Position numbers and translations under genes: made by a program. A stretch of 64,000 nucleotides of DNA, taken from contig JAJNBL010000004.1 of assembly GCA_021156175.1 (NCBI GenBank), forward strand, positions 62,001 to 126,000. Reading direction: 5' to 3'. This DNA comes from Rickettsiales bacterium. Its GTDB lineage: Bacteria > Pseudomonadota > Alphaproteobacteria > Rickettsiales > JAJNBL01. This document shows positions 44,233 to 54,210 of this stretch, piece after piece. The notes beneath the pieces were generated by a model that searched no databases, was not told where the DNA came from, and worked only from the letters and a program-made list of their open reading frames with translations. Numbering within the stretch: the first letter of the stretch is position 1; every line of letters starts with the position of its first letter.

Positions 44233-44304
44233 TTGACCTTCCTACTGCTATTGGTTAAATCCTAAGTTTAGCACACTTTGAGATTTTACATTACAGCAGT
44301 AGGA
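44233..44304 (+). promoter_or_regulatory. Promoter-like sequence and inverted repeat before the ankyrin-like gene
   Basis: TTGACC (44233-44238), 16 bases, TTAAAT (44255-44260). A perfect ten-base inverted repeat, TCCTACTGCT (44240-44249) and AGCAGTAGGA (44295-44304), spans it; the right arm covers the ribosome site AGGAG. If this is the promoter, the left arm is not transcribed and a DNA-binding role fits better than an RNA hairpin. Confidence 0.35.
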
Positions 44305-44312
44305 GCTACATC

Positions 44313-45053
44313 ATGTCAAAATTATCTGACAGATCCGAATATCATGGTTCAATCGTACAGGAACTTTCCCACCTTCTTGGATCATCTTATACACAGAAAG
44401 AAGAAGGGTTTAAGCTTTTGTTGACTGCGAAAACTGCCGTTATTAAAAATGCCATTTCTCCCGATACTCATTTCTCTTCCCACTTATCTACCAAAGAAGA
44501 CCGCGAGACTTTTGCCAAAAAGCTGCTGGATTCTTCACGCGACAGTTCAGCTATTTTAAGCGAAGCTTTTAATAACCTGGATGGTGGGGTTATTAAAAAA
44601 CTTTTCCGCGAACACCCTCGAAAAGATGTACAAAGCCTATTACGAAAAGCATTACGCGAAACGACGCACAACCCACCGTTCTTATATCAAGCTGTTGAGG
44701 CTAATTTTTCACTAGAGACTCTTTCCTGGCTCTTAAAAGAAGCGAGACTTAATGTCAGCGCTAAAGACACTAATGGCAGGACCATTTTTGATCTTCTGAA
44801 TCAAAATAGTTATTATAATTTCGGTGCATTAGATACTCTTTCCAAGAGAGAAACTGAAGCATCTCTTGATGAGGCCAATACGCTTGCACGCGAAATTGGA
44901 ACTCAACTTGAATATCGTCAAGATGCAAAAAATCTTTTTACTCGTGCCTTGAATAAAACTTCTGATTCTTTTGCTGATAAACATCAAAAACCAGCCGCTT
45001 CTAAACGTGAGGCAGCAAAAGTAGAGAAGAAAAACCTTAGCAATCATCTCTAA
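44313..45053 (+). CDS. Orphan protein with an ankyrin-like segment
   Basis: 246 residues. Residues about 115-165 (FLYQAVEANFSLETLSWLL, then DTNGRTIFDLLNQ) read like one or two ankyrin repeats. The rest is helical, with a Lys-rich C terminus (PAASKREAAKVEKK). No signal peptide. A+T-rich. AGGAG eight bases before the ATG. Ankyrin proteins of host-associated alphaproteobacteria are often secreted; that is only a possibility here. Confidence 0.65.
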   Translation: MSKLSDRSEYHGSIVQELSHLLGSSYTQKEEGFKLLLTAKTAVIKNAISPDTHFSSHLSTKEDRETFAKKLLDSSRDSSAILSEAFNNLDGGVIKKLFREHPRKDVQSLLRKALRETTHNPPFLYQAVEANFSLETLSWLLKEARLNVSAKDTNGRTIFDLLNQNSYYNFGALDTLSKRETEASLDEANTLAREIGTQLEYRQDAKNLFTRALNKTSDSFADKHQKPAASKREAAKVEKKNLSNHL

Positions 45054-45090
45054 TCCCTTCACGAATGATTTCTCCGCGATTTCCATTGCC

Positions 45091-45150
45091 AAGATAGCCC
45101 GTGCCCTATAGTATCCTTCAGACTTTGGCCCTGGGACTTCGGGCTATCTT
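45091..45150. promoter_or_regulatory. Eleven-base inverted repeat upstream of the oxidase-like gene
   Basis: AAGATAGCCCG (45091-45101) and CGGGCTATCTT (45140-45150) are perfect inverted repeats with a 38-base loop, ending 20 bases before the ATG. No T-tract follows, so it is not a normal terminator; a leader RNA structure or an operator pair is possible. Confidence 0.45.
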
Positions 45151-45170
45151 AAAAAGGGCGCAATGATCAC

Positions 45171-46640
45171 ATGATACGCAGTACGCATGTTTCTTTAACG
45201 CTTGTTCGCGCCTGGCTTATCCTTGCCATTAGTTCCGTTGCCATTGCAGGATTATTTTCACTCCCGCCCGTTATATTCCGCGGGCCTTTTTTCGCAGAAC
45301 ATTTCGATACACAACGTCTTTTTGATATGGCACTCGTGATTCATGTGGATCTCTCTGTGCTTGTGTGGCTGCTCTCCATGGGTGGGGTGATGTGGAGTAT
45401 CGCAACGCTCCATTTCCGTGGGAAAGAGGGCATCTTCCAGTGGACTGCGTTTATTCTTGCTGCGACTGGTGCGCTCAGCATGACACTCGCGCCGTTTTTA
45501 AGCGATGGCGTCCCCTTAAAAAGCAATTATATCCCGGTGCTTGATAGTGCTTATTTCCTCTCCGGCCTCTTTTGCTTTGGTGCTGGAATTGCGTTACAAA
45601 TTTTCATTACCTTATTTAGCTTCTCGCGTCATGCGGTGGCTTTTTCAGGACGCCCGATTTACTTCCCGCTTTTGATTCTCCCGATCACTTTCTTTCGGAT
45701 ATTGAGACTTTGGGCAGGTGCGGAAGATCGCGGTGAATGTTCGCGTGTATCGCAATTGCGTGTGGCGATTTATGGTTCGGCGGTGATGACCTTAATCGCA
45801 CTCATATGCTTTGGCTTAACGGCTTATAATTATCCAACCGATACCTTCTCCCCTAAGGATGGCACACCATATTACGAGCTGCTCTTCTGGGGCGGCGGGC
45901 ATATTTTGCAATATACCTATACCACTCTTATGCTGATTTCCTGGCTCTGGCTTGCGGGTATACTCGGCTATCGCATTCCCTTTGGCGGCAAGACTATCAT
46001 CCCGCTTTTCTTCTTAGGCACGCTGCTCGTAGTGCCTGTACCGCTGGTCTATTTGTGGTACGAAACCGGCGTATCCCAGCATTATGATTTCTTCACCGAC
46101 CATATGCGTTATGGCGGCGGTCTCGTGCCGATGGTGATTGGCGCTGGGTTGCTGATGTCCTTTACTCGTATGAAACGGTATGAATCTAAAATCCCACACG
46201 ATCAGGCGCGCCCGATTGTACTGCTATTGTGGTTCTCCCCGATGCTTTTTATCGCGGGCGGCGCACTTGGATTTGTCATACGCGGTTCGGATGTAACCGT
46301 CCCTGCGCATTACCATGGTTCAATCGTAGGTGTCACTGCGAGCCTTATGGCACTCTGCTATTATCTCCTTCCTGAACTTGGATTTGGACGTGTGCGCGGT
46401 AAACTTGCGACACTCCAACCGCTGCTGTATGGCATTGGCCAGCTTTCGCATGTACTTGGACTCGCATGGATGGGAGGCTATGGTGCACTCAGGAAAACAG
46501 CGGCTTCCACGGAAGCTGTGCACACAGTTGCAGGGAAGCTGATGTTTTTCATTGGGGGTGCAGGAGCAATCCTTGGCGGATTACTGTTTATCATCGTCGT
46601 ATTTGCCGCGATCTTACGTGTTAAGGAAAAAAACGGATAA
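45171..46640 (+). CDS. Heme-copper oxidase subunit I-like membrane protein (divergent, orphan)
   Basis: 489 residues with about 12 membrane helices, the layout of oxidase/NO-reductase subunit I. Candidate ligands: His58 (VIHVDLSVLVW), His244 in FWGGGHILQYTYT, His304 in SQHYDFFTDH, and His380 and His382 in VPAHYHGSIVG. The pattern is closer to cbb3/NorB than to the aa3 type. In those families a HH pair binds CuB on helix VII; here only QH is seen, so one copper ligand may be missing. No subunit II, III or cytochrome c gene is adjacent. Confidence 0.75.
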   Translation: MIRSTHVSLTLVRAWLILAISSVAIAGLFSLPPVIFRGPFFAEHFDTQRLFDMALVIHVDLSVLVWLLSMGGVMWSIATLHFRGKEGIFQWTAFILAATGALSMTLAPFLSDGVPLKSNYIPVLDSAYFLSGLFCFGAGIALQIFITLFSFSRHAVAFSGRPIYFPLLILPITFFRILRLWAGAEDRGECSRVSQLRVAIYGSAVMTLIALICFGLTAYNYPTDTFSPKDGTPYYELLFWGGGHILQYTYTTLMLISWLWLAGILGYRIPFGGKTIIPLFFLGTLLVVPVPLVYLWYETGVSQHYDFFTDHMRYGGGLVPMVIGAGLLMSFTRMKRYESKIPHDQARPIVLLLWFSPMLFIAGGALGFVIRGSDVTVPAHYHGSIVGVTASLMALCYYLLPELGFGRVRGKLATLQPLLYGIGQLSHVLGLAWMGGYGALRKTAASTEAVHTVAGKLMFFIGGAGAILGGLLFIIVVFAAILRVKEKNG

Positions 46641-46738
46641 AGCGCTTGATTTCGCGCTTGGATACTACTACAAATTACCACTGTGATAATTTTTGCGTGA
46701 ACGTTCCAACATTTGAAAAACTCGAGGATTCGAATTCC

Positions 46739-47236
46739 ATGCGTTATACTTTTTCTCTTCTAGCTGCTGCCCTGTACCTCTTCATCAGCATGAATGCTGC
46801 TAATGCTCAAGAGTTCGATCGCAATTTCGAGGATTGGAGCGTCTATACCATCACTCAAAATGGCAAGAAAGTATGCTATATCGCAAGCTCTCCTCGGGAG
46901 AAAAAAGGAACTTACAAAAAACGTGGTGAGCCTTATTTGCTCGTCACCGCTGTTAGCAATACCGTTGATGAAGTGAGCGCTTCTTCCGGTTATCCTTATA
47001 AAGATGCTTCCGAAGTCACTGCTGATATCGAGAAAACCACGTTCAAACTTTTCACCAAAGGTGAACTTTCGTGGGCTTATGACAGTGAGCAGGATGCGAA
47101 GATGATCGTTGCGATGAAGAAAGGGAAAGAGATTGTCGTGCAAGGCATTTCGCGCGTGAATACAAGCTCAACCGACACTTATTCCTTGAAAGGCTTTACC
47201 GCTGCTTATGATCGGATGAAGAAACTTTGCGAATAA
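46739..47236 (+). CDS. IalB-family (invasion-associated locus B-like) exported protein
   Basis: 165 residues from ATG 46739, preceded by GAGGA. MRYTFSLLAAALYLFISMNA is a signal peptide, cleaved near ANAQ. The mature part (FEDWSVYTITQNGKKVCYIA; Cys42, Cys164) fits the IalB fold of alphaproteobacteria, named for a Bartonella erythrocyte-invasion gene but present in many non-pathogens. Periplasmic or outer-membrane associated. The open frame begins 31 codons earlier without a site. Confidence 0.83.
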   Translation: MRYTFSLLAAALYLFISMNAANAQEFDRNFEDWSVYTITQNGKKVCYIASSPREKKGTYKKRGEPYLLVTAVSNTVDEVSASSGYPYKDASEVTADIEKTTFKLFTKGELSWAYDSEQDAKMIVAMKKGKEIVVQGISRVNTSSTDTYSLKGFTAAYDRMKKLCE

Positions 47237-47260
47237 TGCATTGAAAATAACGAATCAAAA

Positions 47261-47289
47261 ATAGCGCTACTCTAGCGCTATTTTTTTTG
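47261..47289. terminator. Bidirectional terminator, ialB-like / coaX
   Basis: ATAGCGCT (47261-47268), ACTCT, AGCGCTAT (47274-47281), then TTTTTTTT; A-tract on the left. It overlaps the coaX stop codon. Confidence 0.9.
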
Positions 47290-48060
47290 CTCAAAGTATA
47301 AACGGGCAAGCCCTCGGATAGTAAGATCTGCGTCGATATGATCAATCGGAATATCACGTTCAAACAAGGGCGCCAGACCTCCGGTTGCGACAATTTTGAC
47401 CTTCTCTTTCTCGCCCATTTCCTTTAGTGCTTCTTGCTGGCGGCGGATCATTCCGCTGACCAATTCTGCATAGCCAAAGTAAATTCCTGACTGAATCGCA
47501 TGCTCGGTATTGCGTCCAATCACATGCGGCGGACGGGCAATCGATACGGCGGAAAGTTTCGCGGCACCCTTGCCTAACGCTTCCATCGAAAGATGCACTC
47601 CTGGCGCAATCGCGCCTCCGCAATAAGCTCCACTTCCATCGACCACATCAAAGGTCGTCGCCGTGCCGAAATCCACAATAATCACAGGAATGCCGTAAGT
47701 CGCACGCGCTTCATAGGCATCAACAATCCGATCCGCCCCCACCTCGCGCGGGTTATCAACTTTCACCGGCATATCGGGAAAAAAGGTTTCTCCGACAATC
47801 ACTGGATCGGTGTTAAAATACTGATGCGCGAGTTGTTTTAGATCAAAAAGGTTCCGCGGCACGACGGAGGCAATCATCACGCCCGTCACATCCGCTGGCG
47901 TAAATCCGCGCATCTGCATCAACTGCATAAGCCACACAGCATAATCATCGGCCGTACGTCTAGCATCCGTCGACACACGCCATTCGGCATGCTTCTGTAA
48001 ATCTTTATCGAATAACGCGCAAACGGTGTTGGTGTTGCCGGCATCAATGGTGAGGAGCAT
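47278..48060 (-). CDS. coaX: Type III pantothenate kinase
   Basis: First step of coenzyme A synthesis. 260 residues, ASKHA fold: phosphate-binding IDAGNTNTVCALFD (about 5-18), DNPREVGADRIVDAYEA (about 102-118), IVDFGTATTFDVVDGSG (about 127-143) and TGGLAPLFE (about 230-238). nuoN-birA-coaX is a common alphaproteobacterial run. 18 bases separate it from birA. The stop lies in a terminator. Confidence 0.95.
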   Translation of the reverse strand: MLLTIDAGNTNTVCALFDKDLQKHAEWRVSTDARRTADDYAVWLMQLMQMRGFTPADVTGVMIASVVPRNLFDLKQLAHQYFNTDPVIVGETFFPDMPVKVDNPREVGADRIVDAYEARATYGIPVIIVDFGTATTFDVVDGSGAYCGGAIAPGVHLSMEALGKGAAKLSAVSIARPPHVIGRNTEHAIQSGIYFGYAELVSGMIRRQQEALKEMGEKEKVKIVATGGLAPLFERDIPIDHIDADLTIRGLARLYFEQKK

Positions 48061-48078
48061 GGGAGAAATCCCTTGGAA

Positions 48079-48891
48079 CTACTTTGCGAAAAAGACTTCA
48101 CCGGCAGAGACAAGACGACGGCGGCCATCGGGGAGCACGAGCACGAGCTCACCATTGCGATTGATATCCTCGAACACGCCCTCATATTCATCGCCGCTTG
48201 TGCGCACGGAAAGTTTCTCACCGCGTAATGCCGCACGTTTCAACCAGGCATCCCGGATTGGCGCAAAGCCTTCGCGCTGCCACAGGCTGTAATATTCTGC
48301 AAAGCGGGCAAGCACGCGATCGCGCATCCGCTCATCGGTCAAAAGATCCGCATCTTCTGCCGCCAAGCTCGTTGCATGGACTGGCAGATTTTCCGGATGA
48401 CGGGTGATATTTAGGCCTAAGCCCACGATCAGCCAATCGACTTTATCGCCACTTGCCGCCAATGAAGATTCGAGCAAAATCCCTGCAAATTTTTTGCCGT
48501 TGAGCAACAAATCATTCGGCCATTTATAGCCAAGCGTTACCGTCTCTGGAAGCAACTCTGCCACCACTTCGCCCATCGCAACAGCGGTCACAAAGGAAAT
48601 TTGCGGAACGAAGCGCACAAATTCGGTCGGTTTTAATAAGAAGGAGAGATAGAGGTTTCCTTTCGGAGATGTCCACTCACGACCATAACGTCCATGGCCT
48701 TGCGTTTGAGAGGCCGCGAAAATCACCGTTCCGGCTTCCGCTTTTCCTTTTTGAATCAAGCGCTTCAATTCATCATTGGTGCTGTCTACGACATCATAGG
48801 TTCTAATGTCAAATGTCAGAACCGGCGCGGATTCGCCCACACGGGTTTTAACCTTTTCTTTAACCAGTAAGTTATTATCTTCAAGAATCAT
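48079..48891 (-). CDS. birA: Biotin--[acetyl-CoA-carboxylase] ligase
   Basis: Attaches biotin to the BCCP subunit. 270 residues; no N-terminal DNA-binding domain, so it is not a repressor type. Catalytic loop GHGRYGREWTSPKGNLYLSF (about 68-87) and YKWPNDLLLNGKKFAGILLE (about 118-137). The ATG overlaps the nuoN stop (ATGA), so it is translated with the nuo operon. Confidence 0.95.
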   Translation of the reverse strand: MILEDNNLLVKEKVKTRVGESAPVLTFDIRTYDVVDSTNDELKRLIQKGKAEAGTVIFAASQTQGHGRYGREWTSPKGNLYLSFLLKPTEFVRFVPQISFVTAVAMGEVVAELLPETVTLGYKWPNDLLLNGKKFAGILLESSLAASGDKVDWLIVGLGLNITRHPENLPVHATSLAAEDADLLTDERMRDRVLARFAEYYSLWQREGFAPIRDAWLKRAALRGEKLSVRTSGDEYEGVFEDINRNGELVLVLPDGRRRLVSAGEVFFAK

Positions 48892-50387
48892 AGTAATAAC
48901 GCCCTGGCTGCCTGTTGTGCGATTTCAAATAATGGAGTCGGGTATATGAAGAATAGGAGGTTAAACAGCGCACAAAATGTCGCTACCACCGAGACTTCCA
49001 GCGGAACTTCCGCAGTGAAATTTTCCGTACCCTTATCAAAATACATTACCTTCACGATCCGTAAATAGTAGAACGCGGAGATGACACTGGATAATACACC
49101 AATTACGGCCAAAAAGTAATAGCCTTTCTCTACCGCCGCCTGGAGAACAAATAATTTACCCCAAAACCCTGCTAATGGCGGGATTCCGGCCATCGAAAAC
49201 ATAAAAATTGCAAAAATCGCGGCGCGCACTGGGTATGACTTCGCCAAACCCGCTAAATCCGCGATATTTTCAGAAAATTCATGCCCTCCCCCATAGGCCT
49301 TGCGTTTCATCATCATAACGCAGGCAAAAGCACCAATACTCATTGTAATATAAAGGGTTAGGTATACGAGAACCGAATAAATCCCGCGCTCATTCGCCGC
49401 CGCCACGCCCATTAGGACATAACCCACATGGCCAATGGAGCTATAAGCCAATAACCGCTTGATATTGCTTTGTTTTAATGCCCCCAAAGCTCCGACCACC
49501 ATCGATGCAGCCGAAACGAAGACAATTACCTGGTGCCATTCAGTCGAAAGTGCCAAAAATGGCTCCATCAGCATCCGAACTAGCAGCGATACCGCCGCCA
49601 CTTTCGGTGCCGCCGCGAAAAAAGCCGTCACCGGGGTTGGCACCCCTTCATATACGTCCGGCGTCCACATATGGAACGGTACGGCAGATATCTTGAAACA
49701 GAAGGCGACCAGGATCAGCACCAGGCCAACAACGAGGCCCAGCGGAATATCAGCATCGGCGATATCCGGCTTATAAATCCCCATTAAATCAATAAAATTG
49801 GTCGTCCCGCTAAAGCCATAGACCATCGACGCGCCATAAAGGAAAATTCCCGACGATAGCGCACCCAGCACGAAATATTTGAGTCCCGCTTCCGAGGATT
49901 TCAACGACCCTCGGTGGATCGAGGCAAGCACATAGAGCGAAAGGCTTTGCAGTTCCAGGCCCATATAGAGCGTAATGAGGTCATTCGCAGAGACCATCAT
50001 CATCATCCCGATCACGGCAAACAGCATGAGTATCGGGAATTCAAACCGCCAATGCTCATGATCGTCTTTATAAAAACCGATCGACAGCATCAATGTTCCG
50101 GCCGCACCTAAGAGCACTAACGTTTTGGTAAAAAATGTGAATTGGTCAGCGATGAATAATTCGCCAAAAGCCGTTCCTGGTGCATCAGAGCTCAAAAACA
50201 GGATAAGCACGCTTGCAAGCAGCGCAAGGAGGGAAAAGCGGGTGAGCTCTGACGTCACTTTATTGCCACGCACCACGCCGATTCCTAAAAAGACGAGCGT
50301 CACCAGGAGAAGAAAAATCTCCGGCGAAGCGAGGCCAAAGGCAAGTATATCATCCGGTAAGAGCGGGCTTATTGGTAGAGGTTCCAT
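48888..50387 (-). CDS. nuoN: NADH-quinone oxidoreductase subunit N
   Basis: Antiporter-like proton-pumping subunit of complex I in the inner membrane. 499 residues, about 14 helices. Conserved KSSEAGLKYFVLGALSSGIF (about 157-176) and the proton-path Lys in FKISAVPFHMWTPDVYEGVP (about 232-251), with LKQSNIKRLLAYSSIGHVGY (about 300-319). Last nuo gene; birA overlaps its stop by four bases. Confidence 0.97.
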   Translation of the reverse strand: MEPLPISPLLPDDILAFGLASPEIFLLLVTLVFLGIGVVRGNKVTSELTRFSLLALLASVLILFLSSDAPGTAFGELFIADQFTFFTKTLVLLGAAGTLMLSIGFYKDDHEHWRFEFPILMLFAVIGMMMMVSANDLITLYMGLELQSLSLYVLASIHRGSLKSSEAGLKYFVLGALSSGIFLYGASMVYGFSGTTNFIDLMGIYKPDIADADIPLGLVVGLVLILVAFCFKISAVPFHMWTPDVYEGVPTPVTAFFAAAPKVAAVSLLVRMLMEPFLALSTEWHQVIVFVSAASMVVGALGALKQSNIKRLLAYSSIGHVGYVLMGVAAANERGIYSVLVYLTLYITMSIGAFACVMMMKRKAYGGGHEFSENIADLAGLAKSYPVRAAIFAIFMFSMAGIPPLAGFWGKLFVLQAAVEKGYYFLAVIGVLSSVISAFYYLRIVKVMYFDKGTENFTAEVPLEVSVVATFCALFNLLFFIYPTPLFEIAQQAARALLL

Positions 50388-50399
50388 GGTATCTGCCTT

Positions 50400-52079
50400 T
50401 TAATTCACTGTAATACTGAACGTATTGGTTGCCGTTATGTCTGCTACGAGTTCGGAGGCCATGTCAGAGTGGCTCCGATCTTGCAGTGCCAGTTCTGGCT
50501 GGGTGAGATGATTGAATGTCGAGAAGGATGTATCCCCAGGAACTGCCGCTGGCTGTTCTTCTTTTATCTCCGATAACGCCCGCCTTGTGCCGATTTCGCC
50601 CGTCACCTGGGTTTCAAGATGCTTCACAGAGGCATGCAGCGAATCCGTAATCAGAGATGGGTAAATACCGATCACGATCACCAGCACCACCAGCGGTGCA
50701 AAAATCAGTTTCTCGCGCTCCTCTAGATCTTCCATTTCGCGAAGATCGCGGTGCTTTAATTCTCCAAACACCACGCGGCGGTAGAGCCACAGCATGTAGG
50801 CAGCACCTAAGATTACACCCGTTGCCGCCAAGGCCGCAACCAACTTATTCACCTGGAACACGCCCACCAGCACGAGCAATTCGCCCACGAATCCGCTGGT
50901 TGCAGGAAGGCCGATTGAGGCCATCGTGAAGAGCATAAACACCAGCGCATAGCGCGGCATACATTCCACTAATCCACCGAAACGCTTGATGTCGCGCGTA
51001 TGCAACCGGTCATAAACCACGCCCACGCACAAGAACAGCGCACCAGACACCAGACCGTGACTGATCATCTGGAAGATACTTCCTTCAAGCCCTTGCGTGT
51101 TAAAGGCGAAAATCCCGATCGTGACAAATCCCATATGCGCAACCGAGGAATACGCAATCAGTTTTTTCATATCTTCCTGCACCAGCGCAACGAGTGAGGT
51201 ATAAATCACCGCCACCACGCTAAGCCCGAAAATGAGATCGGCAAAATAGATCGAAGCATCCGGCATCAGCGGCAAGGATAGTCGGAGAAAACCGTATCCG
51301 CCCATCTTCAACAGCACACCCGCCAGAATCACAGAACCCGCAGTCGGCGCTTGCACGTGCGCATCAGGAAGCCACGTATGCACCGGCCACATCGGCACTT
51401 TTACCGCAAAAGACGCAAGGAATGCGAGCCATAACCATTTTTGAACTTCGAGCGGCAAAAACGGCGCTTTTTCCATCAATACCGGAATGCTCATCGTGCC
51501 GAATTGGTTATAAAGATACAGCACCGCAAGGAGCATTAACACTGAGCCAAGCAAGGTATAGAGGAAGAATTTAAAGGCCGCATAGACGCGGTTATCGCCT
51601 CCCCAAATCCCGATAATCAGGAACATTGGGATCAACACCGCCTCAAAGAATAGGTAAAACAGGATGAGATCGAGCGAACAAAATACGCCAGCTACTAAGG
51701 ATTCCAGCACCAAAAAAGCGATCATATAATCGCGCACGCGGGTGGTGATCGTTTCCCAACTCGCCAAGATACATAAAGGCATCAGGAGCGCCGTCAGCAC
51801 TACGAAGAAGAGCGAAATCCCATCCACCCCGAGGTAATAGCTAATCCCAAAGCCCGCAATCCAATCCGCTTTCTCGACAAACTGAAACTCATGGGTCGTA
51901 TTATCAAAGTTCCACCAAAGGATCAGCGAAAGCACGAGTGGGAAAATCGTCGTCCACAATGCCGCACGTTTGGCACCTATTGCAACGGCTTCTTCTGTTC
52001 CTTTTACGAAGAAAAGGATGAATAGCGCGCCCGCAAGCGGCCAGAAGATGATAAAGGAAAGGATTGGGAAGCTACTCAT
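50400..52079 (-). CDS. nuoM: NADH-quinone oxidoreductase subunit M
   Basis: Antiporter-like proton-pumping subunit of complex I. 559 residues, about 14 helices; [20 protein letters not shown] (about 224-243) with the key Lys and His, and [20 protein letters not shown] (about 295-314). The last 80 residues form a soluble, Glu/Ser-rich tail longer than usual. It lies 12 bases upstream of nuoN. A family B repeat separates it from nuoL. Confidence 0.97.
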   Translation of the reverse strand: MSSFPILSFIIFWPLAGALFILFFVKGTEEAVAIGAKRAALWTTIFPLVLSLILWWNFDNTTHEFQFVEKADWIAGFGISYYLGVDGISLFFVVLTALLMPLCILASWETITTRVRDYMIAFLVLESLVAGVFCSLDLILFYLFFEAVLIPMFLIIGIWGGDNRVYAAFKFFLYTLLGSVLMLLAVLYLYNQFGTMSIPVLMEKAPFLPLEVQKWLWLAFLASFAVKVPMWPVHTWLPDAHVQAPTAGSVILAGVLLKMGGYGFLRLSLPLMPDASIYFADLIFGLSVVAVIYTSLVALVQEDMKKLIAYSSVAHMGFVTIGIFAFNTQGLEGSIFQMISHGLVSGALFLCVGVVYDRLHTRDIKRFGGLVECMPRYALVFMLFTMASIGLPATSGFVGELLVLVGVFQVNKLVAALAATGVILGAAYMLWLYRRVVFGELKHRDLREMEDLEEREKLIFAPLVVLVIVIGIYPSLITDSLHASVKHLETQVTGEIGTRRALSEIKEEQPAAVPGDTSFSTFNHLTQPELALQDRSHSDMASELVADITATNTFSITVN

Positions 52080-52140
52080 AATTGTGTCGAATCCTTCTTC
52101 ATACTAGCAAATATCCTTAGATTTGGTTGCGTTGAGAAAT

Positions 52141-52257
52141 GCACTAGGCCGTCAGCGAAAATCGGATTTTGCGAGTACCGAAGCGGAGCGTACATTAAGG
52201 TACGTGAGCATCGGAACGCAGAAAAATTCCATTTGCAGCAAGGCATAGTCGTTTCTC
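52141..52257. repeat. Family B palindromic repeat between nuoL and nuoM
   Basis: GTCAGCGAAAATCGGATTTT at the left, core GCGGAGCGTACATTAAGGTA, then CGTGAGCATCGGAACGC and AAATTCCATTTGCAGC at the right; the ends match those of the dnaA copy (3191-3315). Confidence 0.85.
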
Positions 52258-54204
52258 CTACCACACGAACCAGCCAATTAAAGCGACTAAACCTATCAAC
52301 ATCGCAAATGCATAATGATAGAGATATCCGCTCTGCGCACGGCTTATAAGGCCGCCCGCGGCTTGAGAAACAACGCTTAGACCATTAGGACCAAAACGGT
52401 CAATTGTGCCGACATCACCAGCTTTCCATAACAGCATCCCAAACGCTTGGGCCGGACGGACAAAAAGCGCATCGTAGAGCTCATCCACATACCATTTATT
52501 GACCAAGAAATGGTGCACCGGCGCAAAAACACGAGCCACCATTCCCGGAAGTGAAGGCACCCAGAGGTAAAAGACATAGGCAAGGAATATGCCCGAAAGC
52601 CCCGCCACCAGCGGCATATAGACAGCCCAAAGTGGAAGCGCATGATGCCCTGCTTTTTCTGCTTCTTCCATCGCAAGAAGTGGATTATGTACCGCATCGA
52701 CAAAGATCGCCGTTCCCCAATAATGCCCCTCTCCTGCCACCATATGGAGGCCATGATAGCCATAGAATCCTGCCAATACCGCACCCGTTGCAAGGATAAA
52801 TAATGGAATCAACATCACTTTGGGAGATTCATGGATATGGTGCATGACTTCATGCGACGCGCGCGGCTTCCCATGGAAGGTTAAAATCAATAAACGCCAT
52901 GAATAAAACGCCGTGCAGAATGCCGCGAAAATTCCCATCCAGTAGGCATAATGCGCAACAGGAGTGCCTGCAACAAATGCAGATTCAAGAATCGCATCTT
53001 TTGAGTAGAAACCAGCGAAGGGTGGCAAGCCTGCAATCGCGAGCGAACCAATCAGCATCAATACATACGTCACCTTCACATGCTTCCAAATTCCGCCCAT
53101 TTTCTGGATGTTCTGCTCTTCAGACATTGCATGGATTACAGAACCTGCACAAAGGAACAACAGCGCCTTAAAGAATCCGTGGGTCATAAGGTGGAAAACG
53201 CCGGCAGAGTAAGCCGATACACCGCACGCGAAGAACATGTAGCCCAGCTGGCTGCAGGTCGAATACGCAATGATCTTTTTAATGTCGTTCTGCACCAGCG
53301 CAATGCTGGCGGCAAATACGGCCGTGGTTGCACCGACAATGGTTATAACATCCCGAACTTCCGGAGCATATTCAAAGAGATACGAGCAACGCGCCACGAG
53401 GAACACCCCGGCCGTCACCATCGTCGCAGCATGGATAAGCGCGGAAACCGGCGTCGGGCCTTCCATTGCATCCGGGAGCCATGTATGCAAGCCCAACTGC
53501 GCTGATTTTCCCATCGCGCCGATGAAAAGAAGCCCACAGATAACGGTTATCGCATGAAATTCCGTTCCCGGCAACAGCATATCTTTAAACTCCGCCGCAC
53601 GCGGGAAAATGTCCGCAAATGCAACACTGCCAAAGGTCATGAATATCGCAAAAATTCCAAGCGACATTCCAAAATCGCCCACACGGTTCACGACAAATGC
53701 TTTAATCGCCGCCGCATTCGCCGATGGTTTTTTATACCAGAAACCAATCAGCAGGTATGAGCACAATCCCACCCCTTCCCAGCCTAAGAAAAGCTGGATG
53801 AAATCCGCAGAGGTCACGAGCATAATCATGAAGAAGGTAAAGAGCGAAAGGTAGCTCATGAAGCGCGGACGGTGCAAATCATGGTGCATGTAGCCGATCG
53901 AATAAATATGCACGAGCGTCGAAACACCGGTCACGACGATCAACATGGTCGTGGTCAGACTATCGACATGGATGCTCCATGTGGCTTTAAATGTGCCCAC
54001 TTCTATCCAGCGCATGAGCTCGAGCGTGTAACTCCCCGCATCTCCTAAAAGCGTGACTTTGATAAAGAGAATGATCGAGCAAAGCGCTGAAAGCCCTGTG
54101 AAGGCCGAAGTTAAGGACTCAGCCACCGTAGGAGAGATTGTACGACTATTTAAGCCTGCAATCATTGCGCCGATAAGTGGTGCAAAAACAATAAGATATT
54201 CCAT
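52258..54204 (-). CDS. nuoL: NADH-quinone oxidoreductase subunit L
   Basis: Distal proton-pumping subunit of complex I with the long lateral helix. 648 residues, about 16 helices. SAQLGLHTWLPDAMEGPTPV (about 234-253), SALIHAATMVTAGVFLVAR (254-272) and QNDIKKIIAYSTCSQLGYMF (about 309-328) are conserved. A family B repeat, not the usual few bases, separates it from nuoM. Confidence 0.97.
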   Translation of the reverse strand: MEYLIVFAPLIGAMIAGLNSRTISPTVAESLTSAFTGLSALCSIILFIKVTLLGDAGSYTLELMRWIEVGTFKATWSIHVDSLTTTMLIVVTGVSTLVHIYSIGYMHHDLHRPRFMSYLSLFTFFMIMLVTSADFIQLFLGWEGVGLCSYLLIGFWYKKPSANAAAIKAFVVNRVGDFGMSLGIFAIFMTFGSVAFADIFPRAAEFKDMLLPGTEFHAITVICGLLFIGAMGKSAQLGLHTWLPDAMEGPTPVSALIHAATMVTAGVFLVARCSYLFEYAPEVRDVITIVGATTAVFAASIALVQNDIKKIIAYSTCSQLGYMFFACGVSAYSAGVFHLMTHGFFKALLFLCAGSVIHAMSEEQNIQKMGGIWKHVKVTYVLMLIGSLAIAGLPPFAGFYSKDAILESAFVAGTPVAHYAYWMGIFAAFCTAFYSWRLLILTFHGKPRASHEVMHHIHESPKVMLIPLFILATGAVLAGFYGYHGLHMVAGEGHYWGTAIFVDAVHNPLLAMEEAEKAGHHALPLWAVYMPLVAGLSGIFLAYVFYLWVPSLPGMVARVFAPVHHFLVNKWYVDELYDALFVRPAQAFGMLLWKAGDVGTIDRFGPNGLSVVSQAAGGLISRAQSGYLYHYAFAMLIGLVALIGWFVW

Positions 54205-54210
54205 ATTTTG

